Of a DNA stretch of 64,000 nucleotides, positions 41,740-54,400 are shown one piece after another. Within the stretch, counting starts at the first letter, position 1, and every line of letters starts with the position of its first letter. A model generated the notes under the pieces. The model had not been told where the DNA came from. It worked only from the letters and a program-made list of their open reading frames with translations, and searched no databases. This stretch comes from Sycon ciliatum (Eukaryota > Porifera > Calcarea > Leucosolenida > Sycettidae). Location: assembly GCF_964019385.1 (NCBI RefSeq), contig NC_088650.1, positions 28,877,489-28,941,488 on the forward strand. Direction: 5' to 3'. The translations under genes and the position numbers were made by a program.

Positions 41740-43869
41740 CTACTTGTCAAAATAACCGGTAGCTTGAAGGGCAGCTAACCATTGCGGGTCATTCAGAAGA
41801 GCCGGGTTTACGTTCTCGAAGCCTGGGGCTGGATTTGCTGCTGCGGCTGCGGCCGCGCCCCCTGCTGCTCCTTCGTCTTGCCTCGATTCGTCCTCGGTCC
41901 CTTCGTCTTTGGACCCTACTGGGTATGGCTCTGTTGCGTAGGGCTCTGCGTCCTCGTAATCTGCCAAGGTGATTACCCCACTGCTGCAGAAGAAAAACAA
42001 ACAAAGACAGTGGATGTTATTTTCCAAAGAAAACAGCCAACCTTGAGCATGTTATAATTCCCTGCTTCGAAGATTGGTACATGATGTATAGGCTATTACA
42101 TACAGTACCCCCAAGATAGCCTTCATCTTTATTTTTATGACCTGTGTGGGTTGCTTTTTAAAGGGAAAGTCCTGTGGAAACATTAAATTTCAGAGTCCGT
42201 AGAGTTTGGGGCACTAAATCGAATGGTCTTTGTGGGAGGAGCCTGCGGTCCATAGTTCGTTAGATATGCCCAATCGAACCTGAGCGAAAGTGAACGTGCA
42301 GTCTACCTGATCCAGGTGATCACGGCACGGAGTGCAGCCAAGTAGCCACGCCATCTTTAAATTTTGTGTACAAATACTTAATAGCCAATGTTCGGAACCC
42401 GTTCGACTGGGGATTCGTTTGCCTCAGCTTCTTCGGACCAAGACCATTCGACTCATTCGACCATTCGAGTTACAAACACTACGTACCCTGTGATTTTCTT
42501 CCCGGCATGTCTTGAGGTTATCTCGTCTTGTAGCCGAAAAAAAATTATTCCACGCATCGGCACATGTTCCATGCCTCGAAGATCACCCTCTTTGGTTTAC
42601 TGCGTGCGTAGGTTTTTCCTACGAACACATCTGATCTGGGCGGTTCTTGTGCGCGTGACAGCCCATGGCAAGTAAGGTATAGTGTACAGATTGGCAGAAC
42701 GAAACTGTTGTATAATCGAATTATAATAAGTGTAGAACCTGAAGGATAATACAATGTACCAAAGTATTGTCTCAAAAACTCAAAACAAATTTGAATTACT
42801 GTTACGAGTGTGCAAAATGTAACTCGGATGGTGAGCCAATTAAATTGTTGTGACCTTTCCGAACCTGAGCCTTCCAATTTGGAAGGTTGTTGGTTTGCGC
42901 CTTGGACAAGTATTGGAGCTAGGTGTCAGGTCGCCGAATGTCTCAGTACTCCTTGTCAGTTTTGTGCCATTAGTTTTGTGCCATTTTGTCGCACTCGCTG
43001 ACTGTATAAGATCTGGTTACGTTGGTGGACAGTTAGTCATAACTCGTAACATTTTGTCCTTCTTCTTTTCATAATATGATACGAGTGTACTCAAGAAATT
43101 CTTGAGGACCTTTGAAACGCACTGTAATAAATACATGTACATGCAATTGTTAGATTGACAGCATGAAACAAGGTGGAGGACACTGTGTTCGAAAACAGTG
43201 ACCTTACTACAACCTTCCGCGGTTGGCAGAGCCCCGGTCCCTGCGGACCATTTGAACCATATGGGTATCGCACCCGGTTCTGACCCTCGTTATGCTAGGG
43301 AGTTAGGAGACTACTCCTGATGTCGTCTTGTTGTCTTTGCTCTTGTTTAACTTGTATAAAAACTTCCTTTTCTTTTTCAATCTAACAATTGCGTGAACTA
43401 CAACAAGGATTATCTAATACTGGTTTACCAGTTTTGGATTATATCATACATGTATACCCTTTCACACACATGGTTTTTATATTAGGCAGAACAGCCCGTT
43501 TGACATGCGATGTAAAAATATTAAATAAATCAACAACAGCAAACAGCAACACGCCTAGACACGCACGCAAAATAGTTTGTGTGCGTGTACACCTATGCAG
43601 ATGATAAGCGCATTATGCATTGCTTACGTGGTGCGTTCCGGGGAGGCTGCGCATGCTATCGAGCTCAACTCTCGATCGGGGCGGGTCGCGGCTGCGACCG
43701 CGGCTTTTACCTGGCTCAAGTCGATTCTACCCGGTCGGCGTGAAACGACGCGGTTCAGGGTGCGGCTGGAGGGGCTTGGTGAGCGATTCGCAGCACGCGC
43801 CCTAGCGCTGGGGCAGCCCTCTGGCGGGACAGTTATGTGAGGCTTCAGAGCTTCGTACATCAAATCCAT
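41740..43869 (-). CDS. last two exons of the membrane-protein gene
   Basis: 43869-43628 (acceptor CATCATTCAG, donor ACCAC|GTAAGC, phase 0 in, 2 out) reads MDLMYEALKPHITVPPEG then an Arg/Ser/Ala-rich stretch (NRSPSPSSRTLNRVVSRRPG), with local GC much higher than the neighbours. 41983-41740 (acceptor TTTTTCTTCTGCAG) reads SGVITLADYEDAEPYATEPY, an acidic stretch, AAGGAAAAAAANPAPGFENV and ends LQATGYFDK with TAG. The acceptor is CAGCAG, a tandem NAGNAG site that could add or drop one residue. Confidence 0.7.
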
Positions 43870-46800
43870 CTGAATGATGAGCAACACACGTGTACAACAC
43901 AATGCATACATCATTGCAATCATGTTGTTAGTTTGACAGCATGAAACAAAGTGGAAACACTGTGTTCGGAACACAGTCATCACCTTACTACTAGTATTGT
44001 ACTACTGTTGCGCTCACTGAAATCCGACTCAAAGTGCAAAGTGCAAAGCTGTGCATCATTGTATGACTATTGTGTACATGTGTACGTGCAACCGCATTCA
44101 TTCCATTTCCAGGGCGTCAAGGGCCGAAGAAGTTGAGGGCACCAGCTTTGCACGTAGGGTCGGATTTCAGTGAGCGCAACTGTACTACTGTATTGGGTTA
44201 TATAATACAGCACAATACATGCACAAGGAAGGCAGAAATCGAAGCCAGGCATGACGTGTGAGTCCGACTGATGGGTAATTTTGAATTCATGCCGTGATGC
44301 AATCTTTCCCAACTGCTGCCATAACACGTCTTCAAATGTTACCCCAAAGTAAAAATAGGACTATAGAAAGTTGGAGAGGGTTCTTCTCCAGAGATTCAGC
44401 GAAAAAACATTTTCCAAATTCTATCTCCACCTTGTCGATAAACTAAAATTGCTGTCAAAATTACACCAAAAAAGTTGTACCGCCCCTACCACCTTATAAC
44501 CGTTCATCTTGGTCTTGCATGTACATGTACATGTACCATGATGAAGACGAATCACCTACATGTATACAGTCATGTGCATGTACCGGTATTACATATTTTG
44601 ATTATTTTCATTAGTTGATGCAGCTGAGAAGGGACTACATGTTTGTCTGAAGACAAAATTGACTGTAGCCACCAGAACTCGAGCAAGGGTCAAGGGACCT
44701 TCGCTTGAAGCCAGCGATGCTGTAACCACTAAACTCTGCTGTACATGTACAATGTATAATCTGCCGCTGGGGTTTATCGGGTGTTAGCGGCCGTCGTGAG
44801 TTCCCTTCGGGAACGGACACGATAATTTACTATTTTTTTTGCATGTACAATGTACATGTAGCTGTATGTTGGCATGGTTACTCACCTGATCCTTCCGTCC
44901 ATAAAACTTCACAACGATATGGTCCATGCCGTCGAGCTTTACAACCACGGATACATGGTCTTCGAAGTATGTGACCCTCATAATACTATGTACGCATGGG
45001 CAGAAGACATAATAAGAAGAAGTAAGTATGGCTGTAGGCCGCCAGAACACTCGAAGCAACAGGTGAGCTCTCATATTGTTTGAAAAATGGATTTCGACAA
45101 GCGCTAGTAATACGAAAATGATATAATTATAACTTCACCAGGCACTCTGATCTCTGCTGAGAAGACCTAACCAGGTCGAAACAACTTTTGCTTTACTTCG
45201 TGCTCCAATGTCATGCAGTCGTATGTATTCAGCTTTTATTTCTTGTGTTCTTGCATTATTGGTGTATTCCCGCAACTTGCGATACAATGATTAGCTTTAT
45301 GTCCATGTTTCTGTAGCTGTGCTGGAACTGCTCTATTTCCCCGCCACTATTTACCATTAGCCAAACAATATTCAATGCAGACTGGTCAAAGCATAATGGG
45401 GATTTAAGGTGGATGCAGGCGGAAACAAGTGTAAGGCTTAGCGGGCATACATGTACATACCGTTTGGTTTGCGAATTAAAATAAACACAACAACAACAAC
45501 AACACTGACATGTGCACTGTTTCCTTGGTGACAGAAATTTCAGAACACTAAAAGAGCTTTCAGGTTACTGGACAAAAATACACGGAAACGTTTTACAAGT
45601 AAACTGTTCCCGTTCCTCTCTTCTTGCCTGTAAATCACTTTAAGAGGTGGCACGAAAGCTTACTCGTGCTGTTAAAGATCTTGAAGTGTGCGCTATCTTT
45701 CTTGGTCTTCATAGAGAAGTTCATACCCCAGTACATACATGTATATGTGCATTTTGAGCTCTGAGACTTGAGCTTATTTCATGTAGTTTGGTACTAGTAA
45801 AACCCCTTGTATGATTTGTATGTTCTGAAGACCTTGCATGACTTACTGTGAGTACGGAATTTGCTCGACCTACAGCAAAGCAACGGAAAACAGCACAATC
45901 AGTTTTTGTCAGTTTGGTAATACACACACACCTTGCGAAATATCGGTAAATACATACCCGCCATGCGCCAACGGACCGTTCTCTAAGCTGCAACGGTTTG
46001 GCCAAAAGAGTGAATACACGCCTGCCTAGTGCCCATGGAACGTTCCCTGAGCTGTAAGGTGTGCCAAGAAGCGCTTCTGGTAATAGCGGAAATTCATTTC
46101 ACTGGGCCACCGTAATGCATTCCCAGTCAGCCATGGTCCTTGTTGTGGGCGCGTCTATTGCGGGTCAGACGACAATTCTCGCCCATCCTGCTGCTGAATG
46201 TTACTCCTGTCCATAGCCCTCCCCCTAAGATACTCGCCACATTTTGCAAGTCCATACTATCCCTTTATCCCAACTGCTTATCAAAATTTGATACCCATAT
46301 TACGTAAAGTGACTGCCGCTCCAACACGCTGATACTCCTCTAGCCCGCTCTTCTGCATTGGAACACACCCCTTTCCTATGGCTATGTGCGGTGCATCTTG
46401 CTGCACAATGAGACAAAGGGCCTTTCCACATTCAGGAATGCCTTGCTTTAGACTACACGTTTAGTCCATATTTTCTTCTGTTCCTTTCCTTTCTTTTCGA
46501 CTTCTTACTCTTTTCCTTTCTAGCCGTGGTTGGCTATAAGACCCTGCAATCGCCACCCAAAGTGGTCATTGGCTGCCTCAGCCATGTATTGCTTGGCAAC
46601 TTCCTCTCTTCCGTACGTCTGCCCCCCCCCCTCTCTCTCATTCCTTCTGTCGTCCACATAATTATATCAAAGGAGGCGAAATCGCCTGTTTGTGGTGCGA
46701 CGCTAAATAAACTTCTACAACAACAGCAACTACAGTGAAGCCTTGGGGCCAGAGAAAGCAGTCTTTAGTGACAGATGGTCCTTAGTTGGAGGTTTGCACC

Positions 46801-49800
46801 GCACAACCATAATGTGAGACCGTCCGTGCCTGGAGAAGTGGTCTTTAGTACCAGGCTAGTCGCTAGTCACGGTGGTCTTTAGTTACAAGTTCCACTGTAA
46901 ACTAGAACTAATAACCAACCACAGACAGCGCTTTCCTACCCTTTTTCTCCAAAAATAAATTCAGCACCGTATCTACCTTCCAAAATCAGGTCCGTTTACC
47001 AGCCTTCATGATTAATGAAAGATCTGCATGATCATTATAATTCAATATACCTTTCACTGTTTCACCTGTAAGAACACTTCCGATTGTCGAGGCTCCCTCG
47101 ACAGGCGAGGTACTTTTGGGTAATCCTTAAAAATGATTAAAGTTTCAAGTTTCAATGGACACTGTCTATGTCCTGTACACAATATGCATATACAAGTACA
47201 ATGTATGCAACATTACAGTTTCCGGAGAGCCCGTTGCTGCTGTACACTTACAATGATATCCTCATAATGGATGGTCACTCTGTCTTGCTTCTCCTCGACA
47301 CGGCCGCGCTCCACCTGTCCAGAAGAACACACGACAGCAGCCAGACAATTGCAACACGAATTAACAAACACTGGTCTAATGTATCTACGAATCTCGAAGT
47401 CCTTGGCTAATTTAGTAATGGCTTTATGACTCCGAATGAAGTTCTCTGTCTCTATTGTATTATAGCGAGTATACCACACGAAGACACTCTTGTCAAAGAT
47501 TTGTCCACCAAGGAAAGGAAAACGACCCAGGAGGCCTCTACTTCCATATTTAACAGATTTGTCCAAAAATTGCGGCATGTCCAAAAAGTGCGAATAACCT
47601 CGTACTCCCTACTACTGACTGCAGTACTGAGCTATCGAACGACGTGATTGTGACGTGGACATGGCTTCCGTAGTACTGTACGTGCCATTTGAACCCATTT
47701 CACACGATCGTGATAAAAGTGTTATGTACATGTGGCCGTGGGGATGCTGAATGACCAATGAGAGACGATCGTATGCATTCCATCGTAGCGTAGCGTCCCT
47801 CACGTGGCACCATGGTGAAAAGAAAATTTCTAGCTGTTCACCTTCATCATTTCTTCTAGTTTTGTTTTCCTTGGGTCGCCTTGCTCTCGGCAGAACTCGA
47901 AGGAAGGGGTTTGGCAATGCTGTTGCTCTCTATCAAGCAACTGGAGCTTCCTATTACTAGTAGCCGAACCCCACTGGATTGCTTTTCTATCAACTCTCGT
48001 CGGACTTGTACCTGAAGAATGTTGTGAGCAAACCTTCCTCTGTTCGCTCTGCAGCAAGTGAGGGCAACACCTCTGCAGCAAGTGAGGGCAACACCAACCC
48101 GTGGCCCGATTCCTTGTTCCTACCACCTCAAACTACGGTCTGAACACCATACGAGGTATGCTTAGCGCAATGCAACGGCGTAGATTTTTTTTCACTCGAC
48201 GTCAACTGCAGCCTTCAGGATGCTGCATTGCGTAACGGCACGAGATGTAGTGCCTGCGATGCCATGGACAATACTTGAATCTACATTATAGGTTGCAGCT
48301 GCCCTGATGAAATCTAGATGGGCGCAACAGATAACTATAAAAACCCTTCAATCGCCACGCAAAGTGGTCATTGGCTACCCCAGCCATGTATTGCTTGGAA
48401 TACTCGGAGGGAGTTGTGTTTACTCGTGAGAGTGCTCAATACACCAAGGTGCAGAGCCTAGTGCACACACTTGAGAGGGACGGAAAGCGTTTCTTCTGTA
48501 ACTCTGAGTTTCACGGTTTTAACCGATCATCAAACAGCAATCAGACAGCTGTCTGATGATCCGTTAAAACCGTGAAACTCAGAGTTACAGAAGAAACGCT
48601 TTCCGTCCCTCTCGAGTGTGTATTGCTTGGAATAATAAAATAAATAAAAACTGTCCGTCTACAGCATTTGGTATGTCCTCCCAGGATGTCGTATTTTCGT
48701 CACCTTATTTTGTAAACATTTTACATTCCCTTCATCTGTTTTACCAGCTTTTGAACCATAATGTCCTGATATCCTCAGGATGTGCAACATTTTCATGAAC
48801 AACATAGTCGGCGCAATTGGTCGGTATTAGCGGTTGTGTTTCCTACTTTGCAACCTACTTTGAAATGCGCATAGTTGCCACATACCCGCAGTGTACTAGG
48901 AGTTTGCATAGTTGCGAGAAATGGTGTCAGAGTGTTTCTGCATTTCGAAAATCGGAAATCCCACTCCGTCCTGCTGGATATGTACCATTGTGTCGAATTC
49001 TCCTCCTCATTTTCGTTCATCATGCAGTGAGTGTTCAATAGTAAAAAAAATCGTTTGGACTGCTAGGAGTGAGAGTCCACGGACAAGTCTAAGTTTCTCG
49101 ACCATTTGGCAAAAGAAGCAGTCGTCCAGAGTTATTTTTCACTACTTGCTAGAAATCTGTTTACATTTACATGTGTCAGCGCAAGCCATTCTAGTTCCAG
49201 TTTCAGTATTTAGAAGCACACTCGGTCGAGTTCTTTACAACGTGGTTCGCTCTGCTGCTCCGTTCTTTAGCGCTCTAGGCTATGACCTGAAACACTGTCT
49301 GTCATTACCTCAGTTCAAGCGTATGTGTAACGCGATTTCATGTTGACCCAGTTGCTTTCGACCGATATCGGGCAATGTCTTCTCTGACAATATTTAGAGC
49401 GTTTAGCACATCGCTCATGTTAATAGCATGGAGAACACGAATCTTCTTCCCAAGGATGTGCATAACGTTCTCCAACTACCGTGTTAGTGTTGATTGCAGA
49501 TGAGAAAGAGCCTGAAAAGCAGTGAAAACCATCCCAAATTCACCATTCTACCTGTCTCTACGCGCCGTGAAGCTGCACAGTTGAGCGTTCGATGTAAAAG
49601 AATGCAAATCGAAATAGTGGTTTTAAAATTGCCGTAGTACAGTGCAGGCAACTGGAATCCGACCCCTGAGCGGTGCGCTCACATCGCAAAGACCCAACAC
49701 GGGACAGTAAAACTACGAAACAGAGACCGCCAGAATGTGGATGCACCGCTCGTGGGTCGGATTTCAGTTGCCAGCACTGTATAAGGACGGCTTTGCTTAC

Positions 49801-50942
49801 CATTCGAACGGTATGTCTGTACTTGCGTTTCTCATCATCCATAATACTGTAAATCAGCTTTATCGGCATGTTGTTCGCAATGGATGTTCCAAAAAATACG
49901 TCCTCCTTCTCCTCCTCATCCGTTTCAACTGTGAAGCAAACAAGCAAGAGCATAACGTTACCTTGTGTCATCATATTCATAGTCGAACTTTTGTTAGCAA
50001 CAGGTGTGAGAGATGATAGCAATCATGCCGCTTTTGTGTGAATGTGATTGCGAGAGTTTGTGTGCGCGTGTGCGTACGTGTGTGTGTTTGTATAGCCGTC
50101 ACACACGTCTTTCCTCTCATTCTCCGACTCCGCCTGGCTTTTCGTTCATTCTCCTGGGTGGTCACCAACAGCCAGTGCATGCCGGAGTATGTGGTGTGAT
50201 GTGTGTGCGGAAAAATGGAAAAAAGACCAAAAAGTAGGGCTTCGCTGGCCAGAAAATGGTACGGAGACTAGGACAAACGTGACAACTAATGAGCACGCGA
50301 TGCACCGAGACGCAGCAGTGATGGCGGGGCATTGATGGCATGCTATAGCTACTGCTGTAGCATTACTATCATCGCCTCTGGCAATGGGCGTCAAACGGTC
50401 AATGGTATAGTGGTGCGGTTGGGGCGTGGAACCGAAGAAAAGGAATACTGGATTCATGAGAGAATCCGCCCTCCATTCCACGGTGGGCTCACTCACCGAC
50501 CAACTCAGGTTAACTTAAGATAACTACTAGTAAAACAATGCACGTGGCAGAGTGCTATCTTCCACCATGCCGCGCACCTACCCTAGCCAGTCTTCACCAT
50601 TGCCTGCGGTCCGGGAGCTGTCCAGCACACCATCCAGGCAGGCTGCTGGTATCTGATCGCACCATGACCCGTCCAAGCACTGGCATATCTGTAGCAAGCT
50701 TTCCGTTCCTGAGTGCACGCCGCACCAGTGCAGCTGACAGCCTCGATCCCCTTTGAAGGAGGGAAGTGCCAAACACTTAAAATAGAAATTGAGGGAAAGC
50801 ACGAATCATGGACCCGAAAAATCGCTCCTGACCAATGCCTCAGTTTCTAGGCACACAGCACGTACCGTGGAGGGAGATGAGACATAATGAGAGAAGAGGG
50901 ATGGCGAGAGGAAGAGAGTGAGAGAGAAAGAAAGAGAGATAG

Positions 50943-50973
<31 letters not shown>

Positions 50974-51198
50974 CAGAGAAATATATAGATAGATAGATAG
51001 GCCCTTCTCCCCTTCTCCGTATATATATTCTAGTGATTGTTAGTCTTGGTCATATGCTGTCTGATGAAGTGTTCTGACACGAAACTCGGGGTAACAGCGG
51101 AATGAGACTTGTTTGATTCATTGCTGTGTAATATTTGTAGATAGAGATAGATAGATAGAAAGATAGATAGATAGATGGAGAGAGAGAGAGAGATGGAG

Positions 51199-51272
<74 letters not shown>

Positions 51273-51387
51273 AGAGAGGGAGAGAAAGAGAGAGAAAGAG
51301 AGAGCTGGAGGGATATAGATAGATAGAGAGATAGAGAGAGAGTGAGAGAGAGAGAGAAAGAGATAGAGAGATCGAGAGAGAGAGATC

Positions 51388-51435
<48 letters not shown>

Positions 51436-54400
51436 TATAGGTAGATAGAGAGGGGAGAGAGTCGTACCTGGCCTCCAGTTTCCAGATAACTGTTGGGGGG
51501 GGGGTGGAGCAATACGACTGGAAAGGCGGCTACCAGGCAAGACGTAAATCACGCTCCCTTCTCAATTATAGTCATCGTCCAAATTGCCGTGCATGCTGGC
51601 AGTTCGTGTATGGGCGTGCATGGATACTATCCACGTCAAAGAGAGTAACACACAATTCCTAGACTTTGTTTACTTCTATTAACGATGTTGTAAAGAGTTT
51701 GATCACTCCGTCGAACGATGACTTGAGTGACTGCTCCCTTTTGACTGCAGACGTCGAAAGTCTTTACACATGTATGTCGTGGAAAGACACGACCAATGCC
51801 TTGCACGTGTTCCTCGACGAAAATAATCACCCCATGAAAGACTTGCTCATTGATCTTATTAATTTTCTTTTGTGCTAAGAAATAATTTTTTCGAGCATGA
51901 TGGTTTGGTGTATCACCAAGAGAATGGCGTGGCCATGGGTACACCCATGGCGGTTAATATTGCAAATATTTTCCTCTTCGTCCATGAGCGTACATCACTC
52001 TCAGTCTTCCGTAACACCATAAAGTTCTTCGGTCGATACGTTGATGATCTTCTCTTAATCATCAAAAGACTGAGCAATCTGCCTGCCGTCAAACGGCACA
52101 TGTACGCAAAACTTGACACCATCAGACTTACGTGGTCAGACCCCAGTAAAAGTATTGAGTTTCTTGATTTGATCATCTCTATTAATGATAAATCCACATT
52201 CACATTCAGTACTTTCCAAAAGCCCAGGAACGCTTATTTGTCAAAGAGAGTAACACACAATTCCTAGAGAGTAACGTTCACCAAAAGCAAAATATTGTAC
52301 CGACACTAAAAGCAGGAGAGAAAGAAAGATAGATACATTCCAAGCGACGTCATTCAGGATTTTTCATGCACACATACCATGGACAGGAGCTACAGGGGAG
52401 TGCTCTTCTTTCTTTGGTGATCCGTCGCCATCATCCGGCGTTGGAGGCCTGGGGTCAGCGGCTTTTTGTGGGGACCGTGGCTGTTTGCCACAATCCTTGT
52501 CATCACTGCTAGCGGCGATTCGTTTTTGGTGGTTATTTTGTATTTCAGTGTAGAAGAAAATGGTTGCGATCAAGACAACTACGCAAAAAAGGATTACGAC
52601 GGCATATGGTAGGATTGATTCAAGTGCAGGCAAGTTGTTTTCATAGGGCATGTTGAATGTGAGGTTATCCAACGTCGTTCCCGGTTGCAGGTTTCAAGCT
52701 CGTTAAATTTGTCTCTCAACGAAGACAGCGAGTGGATATACATTTGGGCTATTATGGGATGGCGGTCGCAGTACTGAAAACATATACGCTGGAAATGTTT
52801 GTACAACTAAGCTATACGCTTAGATGCGTTACAAAATACTACGTATAGATGCATGCTGATAGTGGCTGTCGGATGATGTCATTGTTCGTCGGACAGAGCT
52901 GCGGTCACGGTCAATCTATACCATCAGGAGCAGTAAAAATGCCACAATAATTTAGTACTTCTTGATCCGTACACACGTACTTTATGATTGCACTTCTGAT
53001 GGATGCGAGGCAGATACGTGAAGCAGGGCACTTTGCTGCACCGTAAGTAGTTAGTATACGCTCTAAGCGCTGGTGTAAAAGAGTCGTACCCTCAGAAAAC
53101 TGGGATAGCGAAAGCCGACACTGCTGAATCCGTAGTAGCCGTTGATGTTGGGGGAGCGTAGAATGAAATGTTTGGTTGGTTGGTATAATTTATTTTACCT
53201 TTTACTACATGCACATGCACACGTATTTCGATTCTGGCCCCACTGCCGTAGGGTGTAGTCCTGCGAGGAGCGGTAACAGCGCTGGACTGGCAGGAAACCT
53301 GACTACTTTCAAGGACATTAAAAATGTGCATGTAGTAAAAGGTTGGACTTCTCTTCCCATTCAGCATGCTATCGACAAGAATTCGATTGTTTGGTTGTTT
53401 GGTTGACAGTATGTTACAAGACAACATGTTTTCAACTTTTCAACCAAGAAAGGCTTTTCTAATACTCGAGTACTGTAAAAGCAGAAATTTTCGGTGGTGT
53501 AATATTTTCGGTATTCTCCAAAATCGGTGGTTCGGCGGAGGGAAATTTTCGGTAAACCCGCGTTCCAGGTAAGTGTACTAGTACTATACGGACAATTTCG
53601 GTGCGTTTTATTTTCGGTAAATATTTCGGCACCGAAGTTACCGAAAATAAAACCTCACCGAAAATTTCTGCTTTTTACATGCACGTACAGTGCTGGCAAC
53701 TGAAATCCGACCACTGAGCCGTGCATCCGCATTCTAGTGGTCTCTGTTTCGTAGTTTTACTGTCCCGTGTTGGGTCTTTGCGATGTGAGCGCACCGCTCA
53801 GGGGTCGGATTTCAGTTGCCAGCACTGTATAATAGGCTATTCATACTACGTTACAATATGCGTCAGGTTTTGGAATACGACGTACTAGCAGACGTCGTTT
53901 TCATGCAGGTGCATTCACACAGGCACGTACACGCTGCTCGTACAGCTGTGTGTACAGCTTCTTTTGGACACAAACTGCCAGGAACGACAGAACGAAACTC
54001 GGTACAGGGGTCCAGATACGTCGTCTACGTTTTCGTATCAGGGGTACGATTTTCCCGCCACGTTCCATGTTGTCATGGCTATCCGGACGAAAACGTCACG
54101 TACGCCACGTTTTGGGCGTAGTGTGAATGGCCTATTATAACAAGATTGTCCAGGAACATGTACTTCGAAGTACAATTTGACAGCATATTACAAGGTGGTG
54201 GAATACCATGCTGTCAAACTAACTAAAAGGTGGTTTTCTACAATATGATATTATCTAATAGGAACTTAAATCACTCAACACGAGACACCGTAGTTGTAAG
54301 AGCTGCTTTAAACAGTGCGCGAGGCTAAAGGGATGATCGTAGTCAAAAATTCGTATGATCATCATCGCCAGCTGTCTTCTCCATGTTCAAGTACTTCGAA

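Noticed and set aside
43577-43840. Plus-strand GC-rich ORF (87 residues)
   Set aside because: Overlaps the minus-strand penultimate exon, which has matching splice sites and phases; the plus frame has none.
44874-45083. Plus-strand ORF reading through the exon at 44985-44886
   Set aside because: It has a possible donor, but the minus-strand reading has better splice sites and agrees in phase with its neighbours.
51030-51552. Serine/leucine-rich ORFs on the minus strand
   Set aside because: Translation of GA/GATA repeats; no flanking coding signal.
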